A stretch of 64,000 bases of DNA from Oscillospiraceae bacterium. Lineage in GTDB: Bacteria; Bacillota; Clostridia; Oscillospirales; Acutalibacteraceae. Made by a program: the position numbers and the translations under genes. Numbering within the stretch: the stretch's first letter is position 1; every line of letters starts with the position of its first letter. Positions 25,180-34,325 of the stretch are shown here, in pieces. Under the pieces are notes generated by a model. It ran no database searches and was not told the origin of the DNA. It saw nothing but the letters and a program-made list of their open reading frames with translations. The stretch is from positions 1-64,000 of the forward strand of contig SVOC01000007.1 of assembly GCA_015066625.1 (NCBI GenBank), given 5' to 3'.

Positions 25180-27066
25180 ATGGCAGCATACGGAAAAGCA
25201 ATTTTATCACTGATTGAGGTTATTCTCTTTATTCTCGGCATTTTTCCCGTTGATACAAACATAAACTACGGCGGCAACGATTATATTGCACCTGCAATAA
25301 CAACACCTATGTATATTGTGGCTGACGGGGAAAGTGATTTTTCCATCGTTACCGCTGAAAACGCAGACGAATGCATTATGACCGCCGCAGATGAATTACA
25401 GACATACATTGAAAAAATCAGCGGTGCAGAGCTTCAGATTATCACCGAAAACCAGCTTGAAAACGGCGAAAAAGCCATTGTGCTGGGTGAAACAGAGCTG
25501 GAAAAAGAAATTACCGAGGTTAACCGTGCCGCCATCGGTGCAGACGGTTTTCTGCTTTATTCCGACGGCAATTATCTGCTTGTTGCAGGCGGTGACAGCC
25601 GCGGCACCCTTTACGGTGTTTACACTCTGCTTGAGGATTATTTCGGTGTGCGTTGGTTTACCCCCGAACTTGAAGTCGTTCCCGAAAGCAAGGATATTGT
25701 TATTGACGGCAAACTCAACAAGATTGTTCAGCCTTCATTTGCAATCAGACGAAACGATATCGGAGGCACGAATGACGCCTACCGTGCAAGAACAAAGATG
25801 AACGTTTCATTTCACTACGAAATGCCCGAATACGGCGGTGCACTGACCTATGTGCTGTGGGATGTTACCTTTGACAGACTTGTGCCCGATTCTCTTTTTG
25901 CCGAGCATCCCGAATATTTTGCACAGCTTCCCGACGGTACACGCACAACAGACCACGTTTGCGTATCTCATCCCGAAGTGCTGACCGTTGCGGTTGAAAA
26001 TGCAAGAAAAGCAATTCTTGAATGTGAAAAGGATTCAAAATATATCCACATCGGTCAGAAGGATAATTCAAATTACTGTCAGTGCGAAAACTGCACGGCA
26101 CTTTATGAAAAATACGGCAGCATTTCCGCACCCACAATTATTTTTACCAACGCTTTTGCAGATGCTCTTGACGATGAATTCCCCGATTTCACATTCACCT
26201 TCTATGCCTACCTTGAAACCGAGCGTCCTCCCAAGGATTTGTCGCTTAAATGCAACCCCAATGTTGTGCCTGTACTTTGCGGACTTCATCACGCCTGCCG
26301 CAGTCACCTGCTGACGGAATGCGGCGCTCAGGACGGTGACGAAAGCTTCCTCAATCTTTACGGTGACAATGAGCCTGCCATCGCTCAGGATTTTGCAGAC
26401 TGGACAAAGATTGCAGACAGGACCTTTATCTATGATTACACAATAAACTTCCTCAACACCGCACAGTTTTTCTCAAACCTTGAAACAATGCAGCCCACAA
26501 TGAAATATATGCACGATATCGGCATAACGGGTTATGTTTACAACTGCGGTGACGGTCACTACGCCGCTTTCAACGATCTGAGAAACTACCTTCTCCGCAA
26601 AATTCAATGGGATGTTGACTGCGATGTTGAATACCATATGACGGATTTCATTAAAGCTTATTACGGCGAGGCAGCCGCACCCTATATCAAAGAAATTCTT
26701 GATATTCAGACCGCACAGACCAAAGCAACCGCCCACGCTTTTGACTTTGACTGGCACTATCAGGCAGGTTTCTACGCACCACTCAATGCGTTAAGGCTTG
26801 AAATTCTCTGGCAGAAGGCACTGAAAGCGGATATTACGGAAGAACAGCTTTTCAATGTTGAGGTTGATAATCTGAGCTGGGAATACTTCAAGGCAAACCA
26901 GTTTATCGGCAAATATTTCTTCCTTAACCCCTTCCGTATGCAGGCAAACGAATGGCTTTACGATGAATTCAAGGCTCACGGAATGGACAGAGTTTCATCC
27001 TTCGGAATTATTCCGCAGGATAAGAGCACCGTTGACTTTATACAGCGACCCTTCAACTGGGGATAA
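25180..27066 (+). CDS. DUF4838 protein with glycosidase-like N-terminal domain
   Basis: 628 residues from ATG 25180 (AGGAGG six bases upstream). A membrane segment at about 5-22 anchors it, then a GH20/GH67-type N-terminal alpha/beta domain (TAADELQTYIEKISGAELQI, GDSRGTLYGVYTLLEDYFGVRWF). The DUF4838 barrel follows, with HIGQKDNSNYCQCENC, a Cys-rich metal- or substrate-binding turn. Members occur in polysaccharide-use loci and are thought to be alpha-glucuronidase-like or hexosaminidase-like; activity is unproven. It is divergent from GH92 with 121 bases between. Confidence 0.82.
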   Translation: MAAYGKAILSLIEVILFILGIFPVDTNINYGGNDYIAPAITTPMYIVADGESDFSIVTAENADECIMTAADELQTYIEKISGAELQIITENQLENGEKAIVLGETELEKEITEVNRAAIGADGFLLYSDGNYLLVAGGDSRGTLYGVYTLLEDYFGVRWFTPELEVVPESKDIVIDGKLNKIVQPSFAIRRNDIGGTNDAYRARTKMNVSFHYEMPEYGGALTYVLWDVTFDRLVPDSLFAEHPEYFAQLPDGTRTTDHVCVSHPEVLTVAVENARKAILECEKDSKYIHIGQKDNSNYCQCENCTALYEKYGSISAPTIIFTNAFADALDDEFPDFTFTFYAYLETERPPKDLSLKCNPNVVPVLCGLHHACRSHLLTECGAQDGDESFLNLYGDNEPAIAQDFADWTKIADRTFIYDYTINFLNTAQFFSNLETMQPTMKYMHDIGITGYVYNCGDGHYAAFNDLRNYLLRKIQWDVDCDVEYHMTDFIKAYYGEAAAPYIKEILDIQTAQTKATAHAFDFDWHYQAGFYAPLNALRLEILWQKALKADITEEQLFNVEVDNLSWEYFKANQFIGKYFFLNPFRMQANEWLYDEFKAHGMDRVSSFGIIPQDKSTVDFIQRPFNWG

Positions 27067-27071
27067 AAATC

Positions 27072-27106
27072 ACGGCACACTTCATTGCGAAGTGTGCCGT
27101 AATTAT
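27072..27106. terminator. Bidirectional terminator
   Basis: Perfect hairpin ACGGCACACTTC / GAAGTGTGCCGT between convergent DUF4838 and phosphatase genes. Confidence 0.9.
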
Positions 27107-27109
27107 CTT

Positions 27110-28441
27110 TTATATCATTGAAAACAAAGTCTTTATCATCGAAATCATCACACTGAAAATATCTGCCCTTGAATCCGATGTGTTATCCTTAACCTCAAAG
27201 GAATCAATAATTTCGTCCGTATCGGTGCGGTAGGTTGTGCCCGTAATTGCACCGTCGGTGAATGTAAGTGCGGTGTAGGTAGGCACTCTCACATCAAAAG
27301 CACTGACGGTGAAGGATGCAAGCTCATCGGGTAAGGGGTCGTAGTTACTGCCCGAAGCGGAGGATGACTGCACATAAACCGTGCCCTCTCCCTCTGCCTT
27401 TTTGCCTGCATACATAGGCTCGGTGCGTGAATAAAGATGGTCGTGACCGCTGAGAACAAGGTCAATATCGTAGCAATCGTAAAGTGCGCTGAAAAGAAGC
27501 CTTTCTTCCGAATATTCGCCGTCACTCAGGGAAGCGGAATAGGGGTTGTGATGCATTGTCACCACTCTCCACTTTGCATCGGGATAAGCCTTGACGGCGG
27601 ATTTCAGCACCTTTGCCGTATCGAAAAGAAAATTATTGTTTGAATTGACGGTTATGAAAAGCACATCACCGTAGGTGTAGTAATATCCCGTGCCTGCCTC
27701 GTCGCCGAAAAGCTCCTTCACTTCATTGGGGTTGTTAAAAATATCACCGTAAAGGGTTGCACCGTTATCGTGGTTGCCTATGGTGTTTGCAACAGGCAGA
27801 CTGCGCAGTGCCTCGGGAGAAAGATATGCCTTCATCTGGGTTATGCTGTCGGGCGACTGAAACTGGTCGCCGCCCGAAATGACAAATGCTGCATCGGAAT
27901 ATCTGCCCGTCATTTTATTCACGGTGTAATTCCAGCCGCAGGTGTCACGGATAAGCACTTCTTCAAGGGTTTCGTCACCCGAGCGGCCTATCTGTGCATC
28001 GGAAACATAAAGCACGGTGAAATCCTCGTCGTTTTGCACCGATACGGGTGCAGGCTCGCTCCACACACCGTTTTCCGTATATGAATAGAAATATGTTTTG
28101 CCCTCTTCAAGACTGCTTACGGTCACTTTATTTGAAATATAACCGTCGATCGCACCTGAGGTTTCAACTTCAATTTCCTTTGAAGCCGACATATCAGAGC
28201 TTTCGGATATCATAAACCGTGAATTTTCATCCTTTGAAAGCCATCCGAATCGGATTTCACCCTGACAGGCTCCGGGGGTAAGGGATATTACGGTTTCGTC
28301 TGCCTGAATCGCAGTCCATCCGGGTGCAAACTCATTGAGCACGCTTTCGCCGTAGGCATAGCCAGATTCCGCAGAAGCGGCAATACCTGCAAGCAGTGCA
28401 ATAACAAGAGTCAAAGTAATAACAGCGGTAAATTTCTTCAT
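27110..28441 (-). CDS. Secreted purple-acid-type metallophosphoesterase
   Basis: 443 residues with a signal peptide (MKKFTAVITLTLVIALLAGIA...). Residues about 40-130 are a fibronectin-III-like N-terminal domain. The calcineurin-like domain follows with all five metal blocks: SDAQIG, GGDQ, GNHDNG, TMHHNP and GHDHLYSR. This is the layout of purple acid phosphatases, which remove phosphate from sugars or nucleotides outside the cell. The last 15 residues are hydrophobic and may re-anchor the protein. Co-location with a GH92 of the phosphomannose type is suggestive. Confidence 0.88.
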   Translation of the reverse strand: MKKFTAVITLTLVIALLAGIAASAESGYAYGESVLNEFAPGWTAIQADETVISLTPGACQGEIRFGWLSKDENSRFMISESSDMSASKEIEVETSGAIDGYISNKVTVSSLEEGKTYFYSYTENGVWSEPAPVSVQNDEDFTVLYVSDAQIGRSGDETLEEVLIRDTCGWNYTVNKMTGRYSDAAFVISGGDQFQSPDSITQMKAYLSPEALRSLPVANTIGNHDNGATLYGDIFNNPNEVKELFGDEAGTGYYYTYGDVLFITVNSNNNFLFDTAKVLKSAVKAYPDAKWRVVTMHHNPYSASLSDGEYSEERLLFSALYDCYDIDLVLSGHDHLYSRTEPMYAGKKAEGEGTVYVQSSSASGSNYDPLPDELASFTVSAFDVRVPTYTALTFTDGAITGTTYRTDTDEIIDSFEVKDNTSDSRADIFSVMISMIKTLFSMI

Positions 28442-28563
28442 TCAATTCTTCCTTTCGTTATTTCATGAAATTATTTTATTCCCATATCCCCGTTTTGTCA
28501 ATTTATTCTTTGACTGTGAAGAGATATTGTGATATTATCGTAGTATCTGAAAGGAGAATTTAT

Positions 28564-29622
28564 ATGACACTTACATCCTTCCTTCGCATACTCACCGCAT
28601 TCCTTATGATTCCCTATTATCTTTTCAATTACATTTTCAATAATTATGCCTACCCTGCCGTGAGCAAAGAGGGTGCCTATGTTTTCTGCTATTTCGTGGG
28701 TAACGAGGTTGAGGAACAGAAAATTCACCTTGCCGTCAGCACAGACGGTTATAATTTCAACGCTCTCAACGATAACAAGCCCATAATAAATCAGACAAAG
28801 GGTACAGGCTGTGTCCGTGACCCCTATATCCTCAGCGGTAAGGATGAAAACGGCAAGGCTTGCTACTTCATTATCGCGACGGATATGAACGCTCTTGAGG
28901 GCTGGACCTCAAACCACGCACTTGTCACCTGGAAATCCTATGACCTTATAAATTGGGTTGACGAAACCGTTATTGATATCCGTCAGTTTGAGGGCTTTGA
29001 AACAACAAACCGCGCCTGGGCACCTCAGGCATTATGGGATGCGGAAAAAGAAATGTATATGGTATACTGGGCAAATTCTACGGCAGAGAATGATACCGCA
29101 GGCCATTACTATGCATACACAAAGGATTTCAAAACCTTTGAAACCCGGCCTCAGGTGCTTTTCGGCAGATGGAATGAGGTTGACCCCGAAACAGGCGAAA
29201 CAAGAAACATTCAGTGCATTGACGGAGATATAATTTATAACGAAAAAGACGGCTATTACTACCTTTATTTCAAAGAGGATCTGACTCAGAAAATCGCATA
29301 TGTAAGGTCAAAAAATATGACGGGACCCTACAACACCGATTACACAATCTGCTCCCTTAACTGGTTTGGTGTTGAGGGCAGCTCAATGTACCGCATAACG
29401 GGCACGGATGCATATATGATGATTATGGATGAATACGGCCAAGGCACATTCTTTGCACAGATGACCCGTGATTTTGAAAATTTCAGGCAGGTACAGCGTT
29501 CAACCTATTCAATGAATCACCTTAAACCCCGCCATGGCTCGGTGCTTGCAATCAGCGAAGATGAATACAACGCACTTGTCAAGGCTTACGGCATACAGGA
29601 AATACCCAAGGAGAGTAAATAA
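28564..29622 (+). CDS. GH43-like glycoside hydrolase
   Basis: 352 residues from ATG 28564 (AAAGGAG seven bases upstream). After a hydrophobic N-terminus (about 5-28) there is a five-bladed propeller with GH43 hallmarks: CVRDPYIL (catalytic Asp), NRAWAPQALWD, GDIIYNEKDGYYYLYF and VEGSSMYR (general acid Glu). Substrates of such enzymes are arabinose, xylose or galactose side chains. The stop overlaps the next ATG by one base, so translation is coupled to the aminotransferase-peroxiredoxin fusion, an odd partner. Confidence 0.83.
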   Translation: MTLTSFLRILTAFLMIPYYLFNYIFNNYAYPAVSKEGAYVFCYFVGNEVEEQKIHLAVSTDGYNFNALNDNKPIINQTKGTGCVRDPYILSGKDENGKACYFIIATDMNALEGWTSNHALVTWKSYDLINWVDETVIDIRQFEGFETTNRAWAPQALWDAEKEMYMVYWANSTAENDTAGHYYAYTKDFKTFETRPQVLFGRWNEVDPETGETRNIQCIDGDIIYNEKDGYYYLYFKEDLTQKIAYVRSKNMTGPYNTDYTICSLNWFGVEGSSMYRITGTDAYMMIMDEYGQGTFFAQMTRDFENFRQVQRSTYSMNHLKPRHGSVLAISEDEYNALVKAYGIQEIPKESK

Positions 29623-31388
29623 TGAAACACGATTTTACAAGTATCCCCGACCGCAGCTCATTCGGTGCGGCAAAATGGAACAGAGCAAAAAATTCTTCAA
29701 CGGAGTTTGTTCCCCTTTCCGTTGCGGATATGGAATTCCCCACGGCAAAGCCCATCAGGGAAGCCTTGAAAAGAATTGCCGAGGATGCAATTCTGGGCTA
29801 CACCGACCCTACGGAAGCATATTTTGATGCGGTTATGGACTGGATGAAGCGCAGACACGATTTTGAAATAAAGAAAGAATGGATTATACAGACACCCGGC
29901 ATAATCACCGCCCTTGAAATGCTTGTTGAGGCATTCACCTCACCCGGTGACGGCGTTATAATTATGTCACCCGTTTATTATCCTTTCGATATGGCGGTTG
30001 TTGCCGCAAGCAGAAAAATCGTTTACTGCCCCCTTGTTCACGAAAACGGTGAATACCGTATTGACTATTCACTTCTTGAAAAGAAGGCAAAGGATAAAAA
30101 CAACACCGCTCTTTTATTCTGCAACCCCCACAACCCCATCGGCAAGGTATGGTCGCCCGAGGAAATGTCAAAGGTTGTTGATATATGCTGCGATAACGGT
30201 GTTTTCATCATCGACGACGAAATTCATAACGACCTCATAATGCCCGGTTATAACCACACGGTTATGGCTAATGTAAGCGAAAGGGCAATGAACAATATTG
30301 CGGTATGCACCGCACCCAGCAAAACCTTTAACCTTGCAGGTATGCAGTGCTCAAACATCATCATTCCCAACAATGAAATGAGAAAAAGGGCAATTGCCTG
30401 CAACTGGCTTGATATGCAGATGCACCTGAATATCTTTGCCTATGCCGCCTGCACCGCCGCATATAACGAATGCGAGGATTGGCTCGAGGAATTGCTTACT
30501 GTTATTGCGGATAACGCAAAGTGCGTTGAAGATTTTATGGCGGAAAACTTCCCCGGAATAAAGGTATATCCCTTGGAGGGTACATATCTTCAGTGGCTTG
30601 ACATGCGTGCTCTGGGTATGACTCACGTTGAGCTTCGCGAAATGCTTGAAGGCGCAAATATTTATCTTGACGGCGGTGAAATGTTCGGTCCTCTCGGCAG
30701 AGGTTTTCAGCGCATAAACCTTGCCTGTGCAAAAGAAACTCTCCAAAAAATGCTTGTACGCTTCAAAAATGCTGTTGAAGAAAAACGCAGAGATTGGACT
30801 GAAAACGGCAGACCTTACCGCCGCACCCTTTCCGTGGGCACAGCCCTTGACGGCTTTGTTTATGAATCCGCAAAAAGCACTCATTGCCGCCTTGAGGATG
30901 TTGTTGATAAGAAAGCCCTCATCGTTTTCACAAGGTATTACGAATGTGACCTTACACAGAAGCTTCTTGCCCTGCTTGCCGCCGCTTATCCCGGTGCAAA
31001 GGCAATGGGCTGTGAGATAAAGGCTGTTGTGCAGTCCGATATTCAGACCCTTGCTCCCGTTCAGGGCAGATATCCCTTTGAACTTATTGCAGATAAAGAC
31101 AGAAAGCTCTTTGACCGTTACAATGTTTTTGAAGCGGACAGTGCGGTTAATCTTATTGCAGGCGACAAGCTTTTTGAGTCCATGGTCGGTAAGGATATCC
31201 GCAGGCTTATCGGCTCGGATTTGCTTGATACAATCACGGGCACTGCCGAAACAGTTGAAGGCAGAAAGCCCTTGCAGCTTTGTGCTTTTATCGGTGTTGA
31301 TAAGGATATGAGGGTAATTTATTCCCATTACAGCAGAACTCTTTCCGACTTCCCGGAAATTAAGGAAATTATAAAGGCTATGATTTGA
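29622..31388 (+). CDS. MalY/PatB-type C-S lyase fused to a peroxiredoxin-like domain
   Basis: 588 residues. Residues 1-390 are a fold-type I PLP enzyme of the MalY/PatB cystathionine beta-lyase group: VADMEFP, the GVIIMSPVYYPF block, CNPHNPIGKVW, DDEIHNDL and Lys234 (APSKTFNLAG) as Schiff-base lysine. Residues about 400-588 form a thioredoxin-fold domain of the AhpC/TSA peroxiredoxin-like type, with a likely peroxidatic Cys442 in FTRYYECDLTQ and the LIADKDRKLFDRYNV strand-turn. Lyases of this kind release H2S or homocysteine from cysteine derivatives. The fusion is unusual and suggests coupling thiol release to peroxide reduction. No frameshift or separate start is seen between the halves. 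Confidence 0.85.
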   Translation: MKHDFTSIPDRSSFGAAKWNRAKNSSTEFVPLSVADMEFPTAKPIREALKRIAEDAILGYTDPTEAYFDAVMDWMKRRHDFEIKKEWIIQTPGIITALEMLVEAFTSPGDGVIIMSPVYYPFDMAVVAASRKIVYCPLVHENGEYRIDYSLLEKKAKDKNNTALLFCNPHNPIGKVWSPEEMSKVVDICCDNGVFIIDDEIHNDLIMPGYNHTVMANVSERAMNNIAVCTAPSKTFNLAGMQCSNIIIPNNEMRKRAIACNWLDMQMHLNIFAYAACTAAYNECEDWLEELLTVIADNAKCVEDFMAENFPGIKVYPLEGTYLQWLDMRALGMTHVELREMLEGANIYLDGGEMFGPLGRGFQRINLACAKETLQKMLVRFKNAVEEKRRDWTENGRPYRRTLSVGTALDGFVYESAKSTHCRLEDVVDKKALIVFTRYYECDLTQKLLALLAAAYPGAKAMGCEIKAVVQSDIQTLAPVQGRYPFELIADKDRKLFDRYNVFEADSAVNLIAGDKLFESMVGKDIRRLIGSDLLDTITGTAETVEGRKPLQLCAFIGVDKDMRVIYSHYSRTLSDFPEIKEIIKAMI

Positions 31389-31481
31389 TTATGGAAAAGA
31401 AATTTTTTTGAAAAAACGGCAATTCCCGCCTGCGGATGCATCATATTGCGTTAAAAGAATAATTTTATAGGCTATATTGTT

Positions 31482-31524
31482 AAAAATCCATGTTTTTCAG
31501 CCCGAAAAATATGGATTTTTTACA
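31482..31524 (+). terminator. Rho-independent terminator
   Basis: Hairpin AAAAATCCAT...ATGGATTTTT with a T tail, about 95 bases after the fusion gene. A possible promoter TTGACT-17-TTATAG (31532-31560) for the next gene follows; it is weak. Confidence 0.75.
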
Positions 31525-31603
31525 TTGCTTTTTGACTGCGGTTTATGGTAAACTTTATAGGCTTTTGCGTTTAATAATATATTAAAAAGGAAAAGGTACT
31601 TGA

Positions 31604-32434
31604 ATGAAACGTTATTTTTCACTCACCCTCGCACTTTTAATGGGCGTATTCGGCTTTGGATTTTCCGAAAAAACCGTTGAAAGCAGAGAGGCGCTCCTCA
31701 GCGCTCAGCCCGTTGTGGCAGAGTTGACTGCAGCCGCAGCACCCGCACCCGAAATTACAATAAAATCACTTTCCGTTGTTGAAGCGGAAACCGTACTTAC
31801 AACCGAGCTTGTAACCGAACCCGTAACCGAACCCGTAACTGAGCTTACAACAAAGCCTGCAATCAAGCTTACGGCAAAAATCGCGGCAGAAGTTACAACC
31901 GTTTCCGAAGCTGCTGCCGAAACAGAACCCGTTACGGAAGAAACAACAAAAGCGCCCGAAACAACCGAGGCTCCCACCGAATCCGAAAAGATATCAGAAA
32001 GCAGCAGCGGCTATGCCTGGCCTGCCGACCTTAACGCTGAGGTAATTGCATCTTACCCCTCTTATTCAGACGGTTCCGCACACTGGGGCGTTGACATCGG
32101 CTTATATGACGACGGCACCAATGTTTCCGAAGGCACCTACATTCTCGCTGCCCGTGACGGTGTTGTTGTTACCGTTTACAACGACGGCAAGTGGAACACA
32201 GGTTTCGGCAACTACTGCGTAATTGACCACGGCAACGGGGTTCAGACTCTTTATGCTCATTCAAAGGATATCAGAGTCAACGAAGGCGATGCCGTTGTTC
32301 AGGGTCAGGTTATCGGCATTGTAGGCGATACGGGCAACACCACCGCACCTCACCTTCACTTTGAGGTAAGAGTTGAAAACGGCAACGGCTCATATAAAAG
32401 AGTCAATCCCCTTAAATTCATCAGCGAACCCTGA
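31604..32434 (+). CDS. Secreted M23 (LytM-type) peptidoglycan endopeptidase
   Basis: 276 residues with a signal peptide. A long Thr/Glu/Pro-rich linker (residues about 40-130, with repeated TEPVTE) spaces the enzyme from the membrane or wall. The M23 domain has His160 and Asp164 (HWGVDIG), His219 (LYAHS) and His252 (PHLHFEV), the zinc and catalytic residues. It should cut stem-peptide cross-links during growth or spore development. The linker type recurs in the proteins at 12944 and 63244. Confidence 0.88.
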   Translation: MKRYFSLTLALLMGVFGFGFSEKTVESREALLSAQPVVAELTAAAAPAPEITIKSLSVVEAETVLTTELVTEPVTEPVTELTTKPAIKLTAKIAAEVTTVSEAAAETEPVTEETTKAPETTEAPTESEKISESSSGYAWPADLNAEVIASYPSYSDGSAHWGVDIGLYDDGTNVSEGTYILAARDGVVVTVYNDGKWNTGFGNYCVIDHGNGVQTLYAHSKDIRVNEGDAVVQGQVIGIVGDTGNTTAPHLHFEVRVENGNGSYKRVNPLKFISEP

Positions 32435-32446
32435 TAAATTTACCGC

Positions 32447-32475
32447 TTGACAATATTATTGTGCGGTGATATAAT
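32447..32475 (+). promoter_or_regulatory. Consensus promoter of the T-box/trpB transcript
   Basis: TTGACA, 17 bases, TATAAT: a full consensus sigma-A promoter just after the M23 stop codon. Confidence 0.9.
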
Positions 32476-32497
32476 ACAGAAAAATTCAATATGCAAA

Positions 32498-32767
32498 CCG
32501 TTGAAGCGGAAATAAAGGCGTTTATGCCTTCACAGAGAGCCTGCGTTGCTGAGAGTCAGGTAAGAAACAGTTCGTCAAATGGGCCGCCGAGGGTGCAGTC
32601 AAATGCGGATTTATCCGCAGAGTATTCTGCAACGTGAGGGCATACGTTAGTTGCCGGGGATATGTAAGTATCCTGCAAAGTGCACGGCATCGCCGTGAAT
32701 CAAGGTGGCACCGCGAATATGCTTATTCGTCCTTGACAGAAAATAATTCTGTCAGGGATTTTTTATT
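32498..32767 (+). promoter_or_regulatory. T-box leader, probably tRNA-Trp specific
   Basis: The 356-base gap before trpB is filled by a T-box. The conserved AGGTGGCACCGCG (32703-32715) is the tRNA acceptor-binding element. A terminator hairpin TCCTTGACAGA / TCTGTCAGGGA with a T run follows at 32729-32766. Stem I begins near 32531 with a typical AGAGAGCCTGCG / GAGAGTCAGG pattern. TGG at 32580-32582 fits the specifier codon for tryptophan. Uncharged tRNA-Trp would prevent termination and turn trpB on. Confidence 0.88.
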
Positions 32768-32790
32768 TCATTTTTCAGGAGGATAATAAA

Positions 32791-34011
32791 ATGAAACTTA
32801 ACAATGTTGATTTTGATACCTATTTTAACAATTACCCCGATAAAGACGGTTATTTCGGCAAATACGGCGGAGTTTTCATTGACGACAAACTGAAAGCCGC
32901 TATGGCTGAAATCACCGAGGCATATTATTCAATCTGCCAGAGCAGAAAATTCATTGCCGAGCTTCGCAGAATCCGCAAGGAATTTCAGGGCAGACCCACT
33001 CCCGTAACCCATCTTGAAAGACTTTCAGATGCTCTCGGCGGCAAGGTGCAGCTTTACGCAAAGCGTGAGGACCTTAACCATTCGGGTGCACATAAGCTCA
33101 ATCACTGCATGGGTGAAGCACTGCTTGCAAAATATATGGGCAAGAAGAAGGTTATTGCAGAAACAGGCGCAGGTCAGCACGGTGTTGCTCTTGCAACCGC
33201 CGCCGCATATTTCGGCCTTGAATGTGATATCTATATGGGCTCCGTTGATATCAAAAAGCAGGCTCCCAACGTTGCAAGAATGAAGATTCTCGGCGCAAAC
33301 GTTGTTGAAGTCACTCACGGTCTTCAGACTCTCAAAGAAGCTGTTGATGCCGCATTCGATGCATACAGCAAGGAATACAAGGATTCAATCTACTGCATCG
33401 GCTCGGTGCTCGGCCCTCATCCCTTCCCCATGATGGTCCGTGATTTCCAGAGCATTGTCGGCATTGAGGCAAGAGATCAGTTTATTGAAATGACAGGCCA
33501 TCTTCCCAGTGCAATCGTTGCCTGCGTAGGCGGCGGCTCTAATGCTGCAGGTCTTTTTGCAGGCTTCCTCAACGACCCCGTTGATATCTACGGTGTTGAA
33601 CCTCTGGGCAGAGGACCCAAGCTGGGCGACCACGCCGCAAGCCTTAAATACGGTACGGAAGGCATTATGCACGGCTTCAACAGCATTATGCTTAAAGATG
33701 AAAACGGCGAGCCCGCTCCCGTTTATTCCGTTGCAAGCGGACTTGACTACCCCTCATCGGGCCCTGAGCACGCATTCCTTCAGGAAATCGGCAGAGTTAA
33801 ATACGATGTTATCGACGACGAAGAAACCATCGATGCATTCTATAAGCTTTCACGTCTTGAAGGCATTATCCCCGCTATCGAAAGCTCACACGCCGTTGCT
33901 TTCGGTATGAAGCTTGCAAAGACTATGGACCACGGCTCAATCCTTATCAACCTTTCAGGCAGAGGCGACAAGGATATGGACTATGTAATTGAAAATTACG
34001 GTATAAGATAA
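32791..34011 (+). CDS. trpB: Tryptophan synthase beta subunit, stand-alone
   Basis: 406 residues of the PLP-dependent TrpB family. Lys102 in [10 protein letters not shown] binds PLP, Glu124 in ETGAGQHG is the catalytic acid, and VGGGSNAAG holds the phosphate. It condenses indole with serine to give tryptophan. GGAGG lies eight bases before the ATG. No trpA or other trp gene is nearby, while a private T-box controls it, so it may serve indole salvage or work with a distant TrpA. The HSGAHKLNH variant of the usual HTGAHKINN suggests a divergent subgroup. Confidence 0.93.
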   Translation: MKLNNVDFDTYFNNYPDKDGYFGKYGGVFIDDKLKAAMAEITEAYYSICQSRKFIAELRRIRKEFQGRPTPVTHLERLSDALGGKVQLYAKREDLNHSGAHKLNHCMGEALLAKYMGKKKVIAETGAGQHGVALATAAAYFGLECDIYMGSVDIKKQAPNVARMKILGANVVEVTHGLQTLKEAVDAAFDAYSKEYKDSIYCIGSVLGPHPFPMMVRDFQSIVGIEARDQFIEMTGHLPSAIVACVGGGSNAAGLFAGFLNDPVDIYGVEPLGRGPKLGDHAASLKYGTEGIMHGFNSIMLKDENGEPAPVYSVASGLDYPSSGPEHAFLQEIGRVKYDVIDDEETIDAFYKLSRLEGIIPAIESSHAVAFGMKLAKTMDHGSILINLSGRGDKDMDYVIENYGIR

Positions 34012-34013
34012 AG

Positions 34014-34325
34014 AAAAAGCACGGATAAGGGCGACCATTCATAAGGAATTTAAGCCTTAAAAAGGCAATTTTGGTATATAACTGCGTTGAAAATACTCGG
34101 AATCCGTCAAGGTTTCCTGTGCTTTTCGCCTTGTTCTGTATCCAAACTATCTCTTTTTAAGGTGCGAAGCAGTTTTTATCAGGTTATTTTTCGTTCAGAC
34201 AAAATGACAAAAACCCCGTAATACTTGATGTATTACGGGGTTTTTTCGTGAAGTATTAACGGAAAAGAGCCGGTAAAAACCTTAACTTCCTTGTGAATGG
34301 TCGCCCAAAACATCCGTGCTTTTTT
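34014..34325. repeat. 312-base element bounded by about 42-base inverted repeats
   Basis: The gap between trpB and truB is framed by near-perfect inverted repeats. The left end AAAAAGCACGGAT...GGGCGACCATTCA is answered by the right end TGAATGGTCGCCC...ATCCGTGCTTTTT, with one four-base gap and few mismatches. Inside, CCTTAAAAAG (34055-34064) pairs with CTTTTTAAGG (34153-34162), so a nested fold is possible. No gene is inside. This looks like a MITE-like element or a large structured RNA; its right end runs up to the truB stop codon. Confidence 0.8.
34209..34246. terminator. Strong terminator hairpin inside the inverted-repeat element
   Basis: Perfect hairpin AAAACCCCGTAATAC / GTATTACGGGGTTTT with T and A runs on both sides, so it can act on both strands and probably stops trpB and truB transcripts. 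Confidence 0.85.

Noticed and set aside
30351..31328. 325-codon minus-strand frame opposite the MalY-peroxiredoxin gene
   Set aside because: It is a shadow of the coding strand, with no start signals and an unlikely composition.
31797..31980. Short tandem repeats considered as a regulatory repeat
   Set aside because: They encode the Thr/Glu/Pro-rich linker of the M23 peptidase.
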